A stretch of DNA of 64,000 nucleotides from Fructilactobacillus fructivorans (GCF_001434095.1 NZ_AZDS01000003.1:152813-216812), one strand, 5' to 3'. Counted from the stretch's first letter, positions 38,600 to 48,237 are shown. Made by a program: numbers and translations. The notes: generated by a model from the letters alone, not told the origin.

Positions 38600-38790
38600 A
38601 TATATCAAATTAATAAGGTACCACAGAGAGGTTTGGATAATGAAAACAGACTGTGCTAAGTTATTTTGATGCTGCCAGATAGTAAATCGTTTCCCACGTT
38701 ATAGGGACTAAAGAGGTAATGAACAACATCGTTGCAAGCAAAGTGGTACCGCGTTCCGGCGTCTTTGCTAGCAATGGTGTTTTTTTATTT
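38600..38790 (+). promoter_or_regulatory. T-box leader of alaS
   Basis: The T-box sequence AAGTGGTACCGCG is at 38741-38753. Upstream CATCGTTGCAAGCAAAG can pair with CTTTGCTAGCAATGGTG (38762-38779, with G-T pairs) followed by T7, forming the terminator that tRNA binding would disrupt. GCT triplets at 38655 and 38671 are possible Ala specifiers, but I could not fold stem I to choose. Expected ligand: uncharged tRNA-Ala. Confidence 0.87.
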
Positions 38791-38810
38791 TTTATTTTAT
38801 GGAGGATATC

Positions 38811-41462
38811 ATGAAAAAACTAAGCAGTAGTCAAGTTCGTCAAATGTTTCTTGATTTTTTCAAAGAAAAGGGTCACACTGTTGAGCCCAGTGCTTCTCTA
38901 ATTCCGAAGGATGATCCAACCTTACTATGGATTAACTCCGGTGTTGCTACCATGAAGAAGTATTTTGATGGTTCAGAAGTTCCAAGCAACCCAAGATTGA
39001 CTAGTTCTCAGAAAAGTATCCGAACTAATGATATTGAGAACGTTGGGAAAACCGCTAGACATCAGACCTTGTTTGAAATGCTTGGTAATTTTTCGGTTGG
39101 TGATTATTTCAAAAAAGAGGTTATTCCTTGGGCATACGAGCTTTTAACTAGTCCCAAGTGGTTTGGATGGGATCCTAACAATTTGTATGTCACAGTTTAT
39201 CCTGATGATGAAGAGACCAAAAAATTATGGTTGAAGGTTGGAATTGATCCGGATCACATTGTGCCAGCTGAAGATAACTTTTGGGATATTGGTCAAGGTC
39301 CTTCAGGTCCCGATTCAGAAATTTTCTATGATCGAGGAGAAAAATATGATGATCTAGCTCCAGATGATCCTGAAAATTACCCTGGCGGAGAAAATGAACG
39401 TTACCTGGAAGTTTGGAACATTGTTTTTTCTCAATATAATCACACCCCAGAGGGGACTTATGAACCACTTCCAAGAAAGAATATTGATACTGGAATGGGT
39501 CTAGAACGAGTGGTATCCATTTTTCAAGATGCACCGACTAATTTTGAGACTGATCTATTTATGCCGATTATTAAGAAGACTGAAGAATTAAGCAACGGTA
39601 AGAAGTACGGTGGTAATCGGGAAGAGGACGTTCCCTTTAAGGTTATTGCTGATCACATTCGGGCCATTACCTTTGCCATTGGTGACGGAGCTCTTCCATC
39701 CAATGAGGGACGTGGTTACGTCATTCGTCGCTTGATTCGTCGTGCTACTGTTAATGGTCATGAATTAGGGATTAATGATGCTTTCTTATACAAGTTGGTT
39801 CCCGTTGTCGGCAAGATTATGCAAGCTTACTATCCTGATGTCCTCGAACAAAGTGACTATATTCAAAAAATCGTTAAAAATGAAGAAGAACGTTTTAATG
39901 CAACTCTAAATGATGGACTTCGGTTATTGAACGACATTATTGCTAATACCAAAAAAGATTCCAAAAAGGAGATTTCTGGTAAGGATGCTTTTAAACTATA
40001 TGATACCTATGGTTTTCCACTAGAATTAACTGAGGAATATGCTGGTAATGAAGGTGTTAAAGTTGATGAAGAAGGCTTTGATGCTGAAATGCAAAAGCAA
40101 CAAAATCGTGCTAGAAACGCTCGTGGTTCGAAAAAGTCAATGAAGGTTCAACGTGATTTATTACTGGACATCAAAACACCAAGTGAATACGTTGGGTATA
40201 ATCAGTTAACCGTTGATGCAACTAAATTGGATGACATTATTGCGGATGAAAAATTAGTAAATAGTGTGGCACCAAGTGAAGGAGAAGTTGAACTAATTTT
40301 TGATAAGACCCCATTTTATGCAGAGATGGGTGGTCAAGTGGCTGATACCGGAAAGATTTATAATCAGAACGGTGACGAAGTGGCAGAAGTTGAGGACGTT
40401 CAAAAAGCTCCAAATGGTCAAAATCTGCACACGGTAAAAGTTATTAGAGATCTGAAAAAGGGTGAGCAGTACAAGTTAGTTGTTGACCGTAGTTTTCATG
40501 AACGAGTTGAAAACAATCACACTGCCACTCACTTATTGGATCAGGCACTGCGAAATGTTTTAGGAGGTCACACTCAGCAAGCGGGTTCGTTGGTTCGTCC
40601 CGACTACCTTCGTTTTGATTTTACTCATTTTGGTCGAGTAACCGATGATGAACTGCAAAAAGTTGAAGATATGGTAAACGAAAAGATTTTTGCATCCATC
40701 CCAGTTCAAACGGTGGTAACTGATCAGAAGACCGGAAAAAAAATGGGTGCGATCGCCCTTTTTGATGCTAAGTATGGTGACGAAGTTCGGGTGGTAAAAA
40801 TTGATGATTTTTCCATTGAATTTTGTGGTGGCGATCACGTTAAAAACACCAATCAACTAGGATTATTTAAGATCGTTTCTGAAACAGGGGTTGGTTCTGG
40901 TGTAAGAAGAATTGAAGCGGTTACCTCTAAGGATGCGTTTGATCTTTTAAATGATGAGGAACGCATGTTAAAGGAAATCGGGAAAACGGTAAAAGCTTCT
41001 ACCACCGATGAGACTCCAGGACGTGTAAAACAATTGCAAGCCCAAATTAAAGATTTAGAGAGTCGACAGGAATCCCTTGAAACCAAATTGGCAAACCAAG
41101 AAGCTACTGATATCTTTAATAATGTTCAGAATATTAACGGAGTCACTTTGATTGCAGGAAGTTTAAAAAATGCTAACATGAACCAACTAAGAGAATTAGC
41201 AGATTCGTGGCGAGATAAACGTGCTTCTGATGTATTGGTGCTTGGGACCGGTACTGATGACAAAGCTAATTTATTAGTGGCAGTTAGTGAGGATCAGGTT
41301 AAGTCCGGCATTAAAGCAGGCGATTTGATTAAATCGATTTCTAAGTATATTAATGGTGGTGGAGGTGGCCGTCCCAACATGGCTCAAGCTGGTGGGAAGA
41401 ATCCAGCCGGAATTGAGGATGCGTTAGAGGCTGCTAAAGCTTGGATTGAGGAACGCAAGTAA
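38811..41462 (+). CDS. alaS: Alanine--tRNA ligase
   Basis: Class II synthetase charging tRNA-Ala, with editing. 883 residues from ATG 38811 after TGGAGGA; an ATG at 38799 precedes that site. The class II core starts SSSQVRQMFLDFFKEKGHT; motif 2 region RTNDIENVGKTARH; the editing-domain zinc motif is split as NHTATH (near 568) and CGGDH (near 670). The C-terminal oligomerisation region ends with GGGGGRPNMAQAGG. Controlled by the upstream T-box. Confidence 0.98.
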   Translation: MKKLSSSQVRQMFLDFFKEKGHTVEPSASLIPKDDPTLLWINSGVATMKKYFDGSEVPSNPRLTSSQKSIRTNDIENVGKTARHQTLFEMLGNFSVGDYFKKEVIPWAYELLTSPKWFGWDPNNLYVTVYPDDEETKKLWLKVGIDPDHIVPAEDNFWDIGQGPSGPDSEIFYDRGEKYDDLAPDDPENYPGGENERYLEVWNIVFSQYNHTPEGTYEPLPRKNIDTGMGLERVVSIFQDAPTNFETDLFMPIIKKTEELSNGKKYGGNREEDVPFKVIADHIRAITFAIGDGALPSNEGRGYVIRRLIRRATVNGHELGINDAFLYKLVPVVGKIMQAYYPDVLEQSDYIQKIVKNEEERFNATLNDGLRLLNDIIANTKKDSKKEISGKDAFKLYDTYGFPLELTEEYAGNEGVKVDEEGFDAEMQKQQNRARNARGSKKSMKVQRDLLLDIKTPSEYVGYNQLTVDATKLDDIIADEKLVNSVAPSEGEVELIFDKTPFYAEMGGQVADTGKIYNQNGDEVAEVEDVQKAPNGQNLHTVKVIRDLKKGEQYKLVVDRSFHERVENNHTATHLLDQALRNVLGGHTQQAGSLVRPDYLRFDFTHFGRVTDDELQKVEDMVNEKIFASIPVQTVVTDQKTGKKMGAIALFDAKYGDEVRVVKIDDFSIEFCGGDHVKNTNQLGLFKIVSETGVGSGVRRIEAVTSKDAFDLLNDEERMLKEIGKTVKASTTDETPGRVKQLQAQIKDLESRQESLETKLANQEATDIFNNVQNINGVTLIAGSLKNANMNQLRELADSWRDKRASDVLVLGTGTDDKANLLVAVSEDQVKSGIKAGDLIKSISKYINGGGGGRPNMAQAGGKNPAGIEDALEAAKAWIEERK

Positions 41463-41465
41463 TAG

Positions 41466-41494
41466 TTGTTATTTGAAAATTAGTCGTGTATTAT
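41466..41494 (+). promoter_or_regulatory. Probable promoter of ireB operon
   Basis: TTGTTA and TATTAT separated by 17 bases, between alaS and ireB; no terminator is obvious after alaS. Confidence 0.5.
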
Positions 41495-41519
41495 CATTTT
41501 TGTAGGGGAGGGATCTATG

Positions 41520-41801
41520 ATGGAGCATAAACAAGAAGACGTTTCATTATTTGAAGACAAGTCTAATCTAGACATTCACAAGACGCTGGCAACTGTTTAC
41601 CAAGCTTTAATTGAAAAGGGATATGATCCGTATGTTCAATTGGTTGGTTATCTAACATCTGGTGATCCAGCATATCTTCCAAAATTGAATAATGCACGGA
41701 CACTTATGTGTCATTATGATAGAGAAGAAATAATCGATGTGCTTTTACATTCATACTTAAAGGGTAAAACACCATCGATGGATCGGACGGCAGATCAGTG
41801 A
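41520..41801 (+). CDS. ireB: IreB family protein (DUF965)
   Basis: 93-residue regulatory protein; in Enterococcus faecalis IreB is phosphorylated on N-terminal threonines by the PASTA kinase IreK and affects cephalosporin resistance and cell-wall stress. The core ([20 protein letters not shown], then [10 protein letters not shown]) is highly conserved here. The N-terminus reads [13 protein letters not shown]: position 7, Thr in E. faecalis and B. subtilis homologues as I recall them, is Asp, and position 4 is Lys, so the known phospho-sites are missing. ATG 41520 (or 41517) follows GGGGAGGG. It overlaps ruvX by four bases (GTGA). Confidence 0.9.
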   Translation: MEHKQEDVSLFEDKSNLDIHKTLATVYQALIEKGYDPYVQLVGYLTSGDPAYLPKLNNARTLMCHYDREEIIDVLLHSYLKGKTPSMDRTADQ

Positions 41802-42232
41802 GATTAATGGGATTAGATGTAGGATCAAAAACAGTTGGGGTAGCCATGAGCGACGCTTTGGGATGGACATCCCAGGGAATTGAAATCGTTAAGATTAACG
41901 AAGACGAAAAAGAATTCGGGTTAGACCGCATTGGTGAATTGATTAAAAAATACGATGTAAATGGTGTTGTAATTGGTTTACCTAAGAATATGAATAATAC
42001 TTCTGGTCCCAGAGTAGAAGCATCAAAAAATTATGGTGAGTTAATTAAAAAACACTTTAATTTACCAGTTGATTTTGAAGATGAGCGACTTACAACCGTT
42101 GAAGCTGAGCGAATGTTAATCGAGCAAGCTGATGTTTCTAGAGCAAAACGAAAAAAGGTCATTGATAAAGTTGCAGCTGAATTGATTTTACAAAGTTACC
42201 TTGATCGTAAGGGTAAATTATGTAATTTCTAA
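41798..42232 (+). CDS. ruvX: Holliday junction resolvase-like nuclease RuvX (YqgF)
   Basis: RNase H-fold protein linked to pre-16S rRNA 5' processing and possibly junction resolution. 144 residues. GTG start at 41798 overlaps the ireB stop. Acidic site residues are visible in [15 protein letters not shown] (first Asp) and in [14 protein letters not shown] and [24 protein letters not shown] is the usual central motif. Operon ireB-ruvX-yrzB is conserved in Firmicutes. Confidence 0.93.
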   Translation: MRLMGLDVGSKTVGVAMSDALGWTSQGIEIVKINEDEKEFGLDRIGELIKKYDVNGVVIGLPKNMNNTSGPRVEASKNYGELIKKHFNLPVDFEDERLTTVEAERMLIEQADVSRAKRKKVIDKVAAELILQSYLDRKGKLCNF

Positions 42233-42251
42233 TTAGAAAAGAGGGCTTAAT

Positions 42252-42560
42252 ATGAGTAAAGAAAACGAGAACAACCAACAAGAACAAGTTACACTTGTCG
42301 ACGAAGATGGAAATGAGAGTTTATACAATATTTTATTTACTTTCTCATCTGATGATTACAATCGTTCATATATCTTTATTTATCCAGCAACAGATGATGA
42401 TAATGATGAAGTTGACATTGAAGCCTATGCGTTACCAAAAGATGATGATCCTGCCAATCCGACTGGTGGAGAATTAGAACCAATTGAAGATGATAATGAG
42501 TGGGAAATGGTTCAAGAAATGCTTGATACATTCCTTCAATCAGGTCAAGATCAAAAATAA
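42252..42560 (+). CDS. DUF1292 family protein (YrzB-like)
   Basis: 102 residues, strongly acidic (many Asp/Glu), soluble, function unknown. It has the family pattern: VTLVDEDGNESLYNILFTFSSDDYNRSYIFIYPA, quoted in part as VTLVDEDGNESLYNILF and RSYIFIYPA, then an acidic linker and EWEMVQEMLDTFL. It follows ruvX by 19 bases in the conserved ireB-ruvX-yrzB order and ends at a terminator. Confidence 0.88.
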   Translation: MSKENENNQQEQVTLVDEDGNESLYNILFTFSSDDYNRSYIFIYPATDDDNDEVDIEAYALPKDDDPANPTGGELEPIEDDNEWEMVQEMLDTFLQSGQDQK

Positions 42561-42565
42561 TTAAT

Positions 42566-42593
42566 GGGTGCTGGATTACCAGCATCCTTTTTT
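42566..42593 (+). terminator. Terminator after the DUF1292 gene
   Basis: GGGTGCTGG / CCAGCATCC with loop ATTA and T6. Confidence 0.88.
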
Positions 42594-42649
42594 AATTAAT
42601 TCTAAAAGATTTTCATGCTAAAATAGAAACATTGGCGGGAGGTTTTAAT

Positions 42650-42904
42650 TTGGCAGGTAAAAATAGATTTAAAACAAAAATTGGTGGGAAAGAATATACA
42701 TTTATTGGTGATGCATCTGATGAACACATGGAAACAACTGCACGTATTTTGAATAATCAACTTGCACAGTTAAAAAATTTATCTAAGGGTGTTAGTAATG
42801 AAGATGCTGCCATCTTAATTGCGTTTAACGCAATTTCTGATCAATTAAAAAAGCAACTAGAACTTGATAAAATTAATAATAAAGCGGAGGATGGCGAAGA
42901 TTAA
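42650..42904 (+). CDS. zapA: Cell division protein ZapA
   Basis: Small FtsZ-ring-associated protein that cross-links protofilaments. 84 residues from TTG 42650, with GGGAGG seven bases upstream; an in-frame TTG at 42632 overlaps that site. It begins MAGKNRFKTKIGGKEYTFIG and continues with a helix rich in Leu/Asn ending ISDQLKKQLELDKI. Stop overlaps the cvpA start (TAATG). Confidence 0.88.
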   Translation: MAGKNRFKTKIGGKEYTFIGDASDEHMETTARILNNQLAQLKNLSKGVSNEDAAILIAFNAISDQLKKQLELDKINNKAEDGED

Positions 42905-43398
42905 TGTTGTTTACAATTATTATCATAATTGTATTGATTTTTTCAATCGTAAATGGCTACCATCATGGACTTGTAAATGAATTATTCAGCTTTATTAGTT
43001 ATTTAATTGCTGCTGTCATTGCATTTGTTTATGTAATTCCGGTTGCAGATTTCTTAAGGTCTGCATCTAATATGATTTTGGCGACCCATGCTTATATCAA
43101 TACTGGATTTTGGCGTGGTTTGTCGTTTTTAATAACTTTTGTAATTGTTGCGGTGGTACTCCGATGGGTTTCACACCTATTAAATCGGATTGCTTCGCTT
43201 CCAGTTTTACGTCAATTGAACTCACTTTTGGGTGCAGTTTTTGGTGCCATTATCAGTTTACTGGTTATGATGTTAATACTGGATGGATTACTATTAACTA
43301 ATAATGATTGGGTTAACACTGAATATCAAAATTCAACCGTTTCACAGATGATAATGATGGATTCGCCGCATTTATTTAATCAAATGATAAATCGTTAA
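42904..43398 (+). CDS. CvpA family membrane protein
   Basis: 164 residues with four transmembrane helices (about 2-20, 27-48, 65-88, 103-126) and the GYHHGLVNELFSFISYLIA motif typical of the CvpA/YshB family, named for colicin V production in E. coli. In Firmicutes the gene lies between zapA and mutS2 and its function is unclear. Start overlaps zapA; mutS2 begins 14 bases later. Confidence 0.88.
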   Translation: MLFTIIIIIVLIFSIVNGYHHGLVNELFSFISYLIAAVIAFVYVIPVADFLRSASNMILATHAYINTGFWRGLSFLITFVIVAVVLRWVSHLLNRIASLPVLRQLNSLLGAVFGAIISLLVMMLILDGLLLTNNDWVNTEYQNSTVSQMIMMDSPHLFNQMINR

Positions 43399-43412
43399 AA
43401 TGGGATGAAAAA

Positions 43413-45770
43413 ATGAACGAAAAAGTACTCGATACATTAGAATACGACAGAGTAAAACAATTGGTAGGACAGTTTTTAACTACTGAAAACGGATCAAGGG
43501 AGCTCAAGCAATTAAAGCCAAGTAGTGATTATGACATAGTCTCACATTCACTGAATGAAGCTGATGATGGTTCTCATATTTATCGTCTAAATAAGATGAT
43601 CCCAGTCCCAAGATTAGTTGATATTACGCCATCTATGAAGCGCTTAGCGGTTAATGCTGACTTGAATGGGACTGAATTATCTCAGGTTAATGCGGTTTTG
43701 CTTGCTAGTAAGCGAGTCAGGACCTTTTTTGCAAACTTAGATGATGACAAGGTTGAATTAAACGTTCTATACGATGAAGCCAAGGATTTCAATGATCTTC
43801 CAGAAATCTCAAAACGACTTCAAGCTTCAATTGATGAAGATGGTCGTGTATTAGACTCAGCATCCAGTGAACTGCGTTCAATTCGGAGAGAAATTACACG
43901 ACTAGAAACGAATATAAAAACTACCATGAATAAGTATATTCATGGAAAGCAGTCCAAGTATTTAAGTGAACCAATTATTACGGTTCGAGACGGACGATAT
44001 GTGATTCCAGTTAAATCCGAGGATAAGCAAAAATTTGGTGGAATCGTTCATGACCAAAGTACAAGTGGCTTAACGCTCTACATTGAGCCTCAAAGTGTGG
44101 TTTCATCGAACAATGATTTAAGACGTTCTCAATTAGATGAGCGTAAGGAAATTCACAAAATCTTAAGTGAGCTTTCTGATATGATTCGTCCTTACCAAGA
44201 AGAATTAATGGAAAACGCAGCACAATTAGGGCATTTTGACCTTATTAATGCAAAGGCTAAGTTTGCGGATCAAATGCATGCCACTAAGCCCAGTGTTTCC
44301 AAAGAAAATCACGTTAATCTGAAAAACGTTCGTCATCCATTGATTGATCAGAAAAAAGTGGTTGGCAATGACATTCAGATTGGTTCTGATTTTCGGCAAA
44401 TTATCATTACTGGTCCCAATACGGGTGGTAAAACCATTACCATTAAAACCTTAGGAATTAACCAGTTAATGGCTCAATCAGGGATTTTTGTAATGGCCAA
44501 TGAGGGTAGTCAGGTTGGTGTATTTGATAACGTGTTTGCTGATATTGGTGATGAACAATCAATTGAGGCCAACCTTAGTACATTCTCATCACATATGGAT
44601 AATTTAATTAATATCTTAAAGCACATTACCAATCAAAGTTTGATTTTAATCGATGAGCTAGGCGCAGGAACTGATCCTAAGGAAGGGGCAGCGCTTGCCA
44701 TGTCTATTTTAGATAAAATGGGTGAATCAGGTAGTGAAGTTTTGGCTACTACTCATTATCCAGAATTAAAGGTGTATGGCTACAATCGACCAGAGACGAT
44801 CAATTCTTCAATGGAATTCGATGAGAAGACCCTTAAACCAACTTATAGATTGTTACTAGGGGTTCCAGGCCAAAGTAATGCCCTTAATATTGCTAAACGA
44901 TTGGGCTTGCCTGATACCATTATTTCCGAAGCTAGTTCACTAATGGACTCTGATAGTCAAGATATTAATAGGATGATTAAACAACTTACCAAACAAACCA
45001 AAGATGCGGATGAACGAGCACGTAAGCTTAAAGTTGAATTAGCTGAAAATGAGAGGCTTCATGCTGATCTAAATGATAAGCTTACTAAGTTTACTGATAA
45101 TAAAGATTCAATGGTAAATGATGCTAAACGGCAGGCTAATCAAATCGTCTCAAAAACACGACGGCAAGCTAACGAAATCATCAATAATCTTCATCAAGTT
45201 CAAAAGAGAACCAATCAGCCAATCAAAGAGAATGAGTTAATTGATGCTAAAGGGAAAATTAATTCACTTGAGCAGCATCCTGAGCTTAAAAACAATCGTG
45301 TTTTAAAGCGTGAAAAAGCCAAGCATCATTTTAAAGAAGGCGATGATGTCTTGGTAAAATCCTACGGTCAACGTGGTGTTCTGTTGAAGAAGATGGGAAA
45401 AGATAACTGGGAAGTCCAACTTGGGATCTTGAAGATGAAAGTTTCTGAGTCAGATTTGGAACAAACCCACAAAGAACCAGGTAAGAAGAAACATACTCCT
45501 AGTGTAAGAAGAACCCGTTCTAGTGGAATTTCTCCAACTCTGGATTTACGCGGTGAGCGATATGAATCTGCCATGCAACGGCTTGATCGTTACATTGATT
45601 CTGCTCTTCTAGCTGGATATCCTTCGGTAACGATTATCCACGGTAAGGGTACAGGAGCTCTTCGAAAAGGTGTGATTAGTTACTTGAAACGAAACCGCCG
45701 AGTAAAGGAATTTGGTTTCTCACCGGCTAATGCAGGTGGGGACGGCTCAACTGTCGTGAAGTTTAAGTAG
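43413..45770 (+). CDS. mutS2: Endonuclease MutS2
   Basis: MutS paralogue lacking the mismatch-recognition domain; it suppresses homologous recombination in some bacteria and rescues collided ribosomes in B. subtilis. 785 residues. Walker A GPNTGGKT near residue 334, Walker B LILIDELGAGTDPKEG, a coiled-coil linker (about 510-640), and a C-terminal Smr nuclease domain with LDLRGERYESAM and IIHGKGTGALRKG. Length and domains are complete. Confidence 0.96.
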   Translation: MNEKVLDTLEYDRVKQLVGQFLTTENGSRELKQLKPSSDYDIVSHSLNEADDGSHIYRLNKMIPVPRLVDITPSMKRLAVNADLNGTELSQVNAVLLASKRVRTFFANLDDDKVELNVLYDEAKDFNDLPEISKRLQASIDEDGRVLDSASSELRSIRREITRLETNIKTTMNKYIHGKQSKYLSEPIITVRDGRYVIPVKSEDKQKFGGIVHDQSTSGLTLYIEPQSVVSSNNDLRRSQLDERKEIHKILSELSDMIRPYQEELMENAAQLGHFDLINAKAKFADQMHATKPSVSKENHVNLKNVRHPLIDQKKVVGNDIQIGSDFRQIIITGPNTGGKTITIKTLGINQLMAQSGIFVMANEGSQVGVFDNVFADIGDEQSIEANLSTFSSHMDNLINILKHITNQSLILIDELGAGTDPKEGAALAMSILDKMGESGSEVLATTHYPELKVYGYNRPETINSSMEFDEKTLKPTYRLLLGVPGQSNALNIAKRLGLPDTIISEASSLMDSDSQDINRMIKQLTKQTKDADERARKLKVELAENERLHADLNDKLTKFTDNKDSMVNDAKRQANQIVSKTRRQANEIINNLHQVQKRTNQPIKENELIDAKGKINSLEQHPELKNNRVLKREKAKHHFKEGDDVLVKSYGQRGVLLKKMGKDNWEVQLGILKMKVSESDLEQTHKEPGKKKHTPSVRRTRSSGISPTLDLRGERYESAMQRLDRYIDSALLAGYPSVTIIHGKGTGALRKGVISYLKRNRRVKEFGFSPANAGGDGSTVVKFK

Positions 45771-45849
45771 ATTGTATGCAATTTAGTTGCATTTGAAACA
45801 ACACGTGTTTATACTTACTCATAGTAAGAGAAATAAGGAGGCAAATATT

Positions 45850-46170
45850 ATGGTTAATGAAACTAATGATGCAAACTTTAAAGAAGACACTGCCGATGGT
45901 GTTTCAGTTGTCGATTTTTGGGCTCCATGGTGTGGTCCATGCAAGATGCAGTCTCCAGTAATTGAAGACTTGTCAGAGGACCCAGAGGTTGCTGACAAAA
46001 TCAAATTCTTTAAAATGAATGTTGATGATAATCCTAATACTTCACGTGAGTTTGGAATTATGAGTATTCCTACCATCATGGTGCTTAAGGATGGTAAAGT
46101 TATCGATCAAATCGTCGGCTTCCATTCAAAAGATCAATTAAAGAAATTGTTGTCTGCATATACAGCATAA
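45850..46170 (+). CDS. trxA: Thioredoxin
   Basis: 106-residue cytoplasmic disulfide reductase with the active site WCGPCK (near residue 27) preceded by VVDFWAP and the cis-Pro segment SIPTIMV. The start at 45850 follows AAGGAGG; longer in-frame extension to 45787 lacks a site. Independent gap of 79 bases after mutS2. It ends at a terminator shared with the convergent yslB-like gene. Confidence 0.96.
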   Translation: MVNETNDANFKEDTADGVSVVDFWAPWCGPCKMQSPVIEDLSEDPEVADKIKFFKMNVDDNPNTSREFGIMSIPTIMVLKDGKVIDQIVGFHSKDQLKKLLSAYTA

Positions 46171-46196
46171 AAAAAGAGCCCATTGGGCTCTTTTTA
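46171..46196. terminator. Bidirectional terminator between trxA and yslB
   Basis: AAAAAGAGCCCA / (T)GGGCTCTTTTT hairpin flanked by A and T tracts; it serves two convergent genes. Confidence 0.87.
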
Positions 46197-46664
46197 TTTT
46201 GCTATATTAATTGTTTTAAAATCACTTGGGTTATTCACAGGAGCATTCGGATCGGAAACAACGGTAAAGTTCACACTGTTTAATTTAATGGTGGCTTCAC
46301 ACTCGGTTGAAATTTGATCGATTTGTTGTTTAGTCTGTGCTAAAAAACCAGCTTCGAGCATGAAATCAGGATCCTTATTTAGTTTTAAGCGGGTTTCTAC
46401 CTTTGGTCCACTTAGTTTCCAACTGATTTTTTTGATGTTTTCTTTTTTAAGTTCTAGATTACCAAACTGACTTTGTTTAAAGAATGCCTGAAGATCATCA
46501 TTTGACGCAACTGGAAACTTGGTAGCAAGATCCTTGCCAGCCCAGTATAGGATGTCATGAATATCTTGGTCTAATAGATCTGGTAAAAGGCTGTCCCTTA
46601 AAAGTTCAATTCCCCAAAAAGGTGAATCAGAATGTTCCTTGCAAAATTTTTCGTATTTATTCAT
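46194..46664 (-). CDS. DUF2507 (YslB-like) protein
   Basis: 156 residues. The N-terminal half contains FWGIELLRDSLLPDLL and ILYWAGKDLATKFP, the family signature of YslB-type proteins encoded next to trxA. Function is unknown; the fold is related to V4R/heme-NO-like domains by family descriptions, which I cannot verify here. ATG 46664 follows AAGAGGAC on the minus strand; an upstream in-frame codon at 46682 precedes that site. Confidence 0.82.
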   Translation of the reverse strand: MNKYEKFCKEHSDSPFWGIELLRDSLLPDLLDQDIHDILYWAGKDLATKFPVASNDDLQAFFKQSQFGNLELKKENIKKISWKLSGPKVETRLKLNKDPDFMLEAGFLAQTKQQIDQISTECEATIKLNSVNFTVVSDPNAPVNNPSDFKTINIAK

Positions 46665-46744
46665 ATCAGAGTCCTCTTCCAAAAAGATACTTTACAAATA
46701 ACATTCTATCATAGACTCCCATGAAATAAAGAAGAAAGGGTAAC

Positions 46745-46773
46745 TTGAACTCAATTAAAAAAAACGCCATAAT
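46745..46773 (+). promoter_or_regulatory. Probable murI promoter
   Basis: TTGAAC and CATAAT separated by 17 bases, 29 bases before the murI start. Confidence 0.5.
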
Positions 46774-46801
46774 TAAATTTGAAGTGAATAGGAGGGATAT
46801 T

Positions 46802-47611
46802 ATGAAGGTATCACCAGTAGCTTACATGGATTCTGGAGTTGGTGGTTTGACGGTCGCAAAAGTTGCGTTAGAAAAACTACCACACGAAAATATGATTTAT
46901 CTAGGGGATGAAGCGCGGCTCCCATATGGAGAAAAGACCACCAATGAGGTACGTCAGTACTCTGCTGAGATTGGCCATTTTTTTGTTGATCAAGGTGCTA
47001 AAATGATGGTAATTGCTTGTAATACCGCCACTGCAGCAGCCCTTTCGTATTTAAGGAAATTGCTTCCAATTCCTGTGATTGGAGTGATTGAGCCTGGAAG
47101 TATGGCAGCGGTCAAAAAAACGAAGAATAAGAAAATCGGAGTGATTGCCACTAGGGGAACAGTTGCTAGTCATTCATATCGTGATACAATTCAAAAAATT
47201 GATCCCAGTATTGAAGTGAAAGAAGTGGCTTGTCCAACTTTTATTCCGTTAGTTGAAAGTGGAAAGTATCATAGTAAAGATGCACAAGCAAAAGTTCAAG
47301 AAGGCTTAAAGCCATTTCAAAACAGTGGAATTGATACGTTAATTTTAGGTTGCACTCATTTTCCAATTATTGCTGATTTAATTGATAATGTAATGGGACC
47401 GGACGTAACTTTGGTTAATCCTGGATATGAAACGGTTAATGCAGTTGAAAGGGAACTAAAAGATACTGATCATTTGGCAAATGTAGCCCATCCCAATGCT
47501 CAGTTTTATACCACTGCGGACGTCAAAAGGTTCGACGAAGTTGGTAAGCAATGGTTACACACGGATATTGATGCTAAGCTTATTCCCGTAAAACAATTGG
47601 AGAAATACTAA
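46802..47611 (+). CDS. murI: Glutamate racemase
   Basis: Makes D-glutamate for peptidoglycan. 269 residues from ATG 46802 after AGGAGGG. The two catalytic Cys are in VIACNTATAA (near residue 73) and ILGCTHFP (near 184); YMDSGVGGLTVAK and YLGDEARLPYG are the usual N-terminal motifs. The stop overlaps the rdgB start by one base (TAATG), the common murI-rdgB pairing. Confidence 0.95.
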   Translation: MKVSPVAYMDSGVGGLTVAKVALEKLPHENMIYLGDEARLPYGEKTTNEVRQYSAEIGHFFVDQGAKMMVIACNTATAAALSYLRKLLPIPVIGVIEPGSMAAVKKTKNKKIGVIATRGTVASHSYRDTIQKIDPSIEVKEVACPTFIPLVESGKYHSKDAQAKVQEGLKPFQNSGIDTLILGCTHFPIIADLIDNVMGPDVTLVNPGYETVNAVERELKDTDHLANVAHPNAQFYTTADVKRFDEVGKQWLHTDIDAKLIPVKQLEKY

Positions 47612-48201
47612 TGAAAAATAATCAGATTGTGGTTGCTTCAAAGAATCCTGGCAAGATTAATGAATTTACGGAGATGCTTTCTAAACTTGGTTTAACCGTT
47701 AAATCGATTAATGATTTTGATAATGTTCCTGCCATCAATGAAAATGGAACAACGTTTGAAGAAAACGCGACCATCAAAGCTAAGGTTGTTTCAGAATATT
47801 TGGATTTACCAGTTTTGGCCGATGATTCAGGTTTAGTTGTTGATGCCTTAAATGGAGCTCCAGGTATCCATTCGGCACGATATGCTGGTGATCATAATGA
47901 TCAGGCTAATAAAACTAAGTTATTGAGGAACATGCAGGGAAAACGGAACCGGAATGCTCACTTCAATACGACTTTGATTGTTAGAAATCCAAATGGGAAA
48001 CAGTTAGTGGTTGTTGGAAGAGTGGATGGTCAGATCGTTGAAACTCCACGGGGAACCAATGGCTTTGGTTATGATCCCTTATTTTATCTGCCCGAGTTAG
48101 GTAAGACATTGGCTCAATTGACTGATGAGCAAAAGAATGCGTATAGTGCACGTGGAAATGCTCTCAGAAAGTTAACTGATGTAATTGAAGATTGGTGGTA
48201 A
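47611..48201 (+). CDS. rdgB: XTP/dITP diphosphatase (RdgB/HAM1)
   Basis: House-cleaning pyrophosphatase removing ITP/XTP and their deoxy forms. 196 residues. The motifs VVASKNPGKINEF, FEENATIKAK, LADDSGLVVDAL, PGIHSARYAG and GTNGFGYDPLFY are intact. Overlaps murI; followed by a terminator facing mscS. Confidence 0.94.
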   Translation: MKNNQIVVASKNPGKINEFTEMLSKLGLTVKSINDFDNVPAINENGTTFEENATIKAKVVSEYLDLPVLADDSGLVVDALNGAPGIHSARYAGDHNDQANKTKLLRNMQGKRNRNAHFNTTLIVRNPNGKQLVVVGRVDGQIVETPRGTNGFGYDPLFYLPELGKTLAQLTDEQKNAYSARGNALRKLTDVIEDWW

Positions 48202-48237
48202 AAAATGAGCTATCACATATGTGATAGCTCATTTTTT
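48200..48237. terminator. Bidirectional terminator between rdgB and mscS
   Basis: Perfect 19-bp palindrome AAAAAATGAGCTATCACAT / ATGTGATAGCTCATTTTTT shared by two convergent genes. Confidence 0.88.

Noticed and set aside
39190..39534. 114-codon open frame antisense to alaS
   Set aside because: Lies wholly in a conserved part of alaS and shows no initiation signal or family resemblance.
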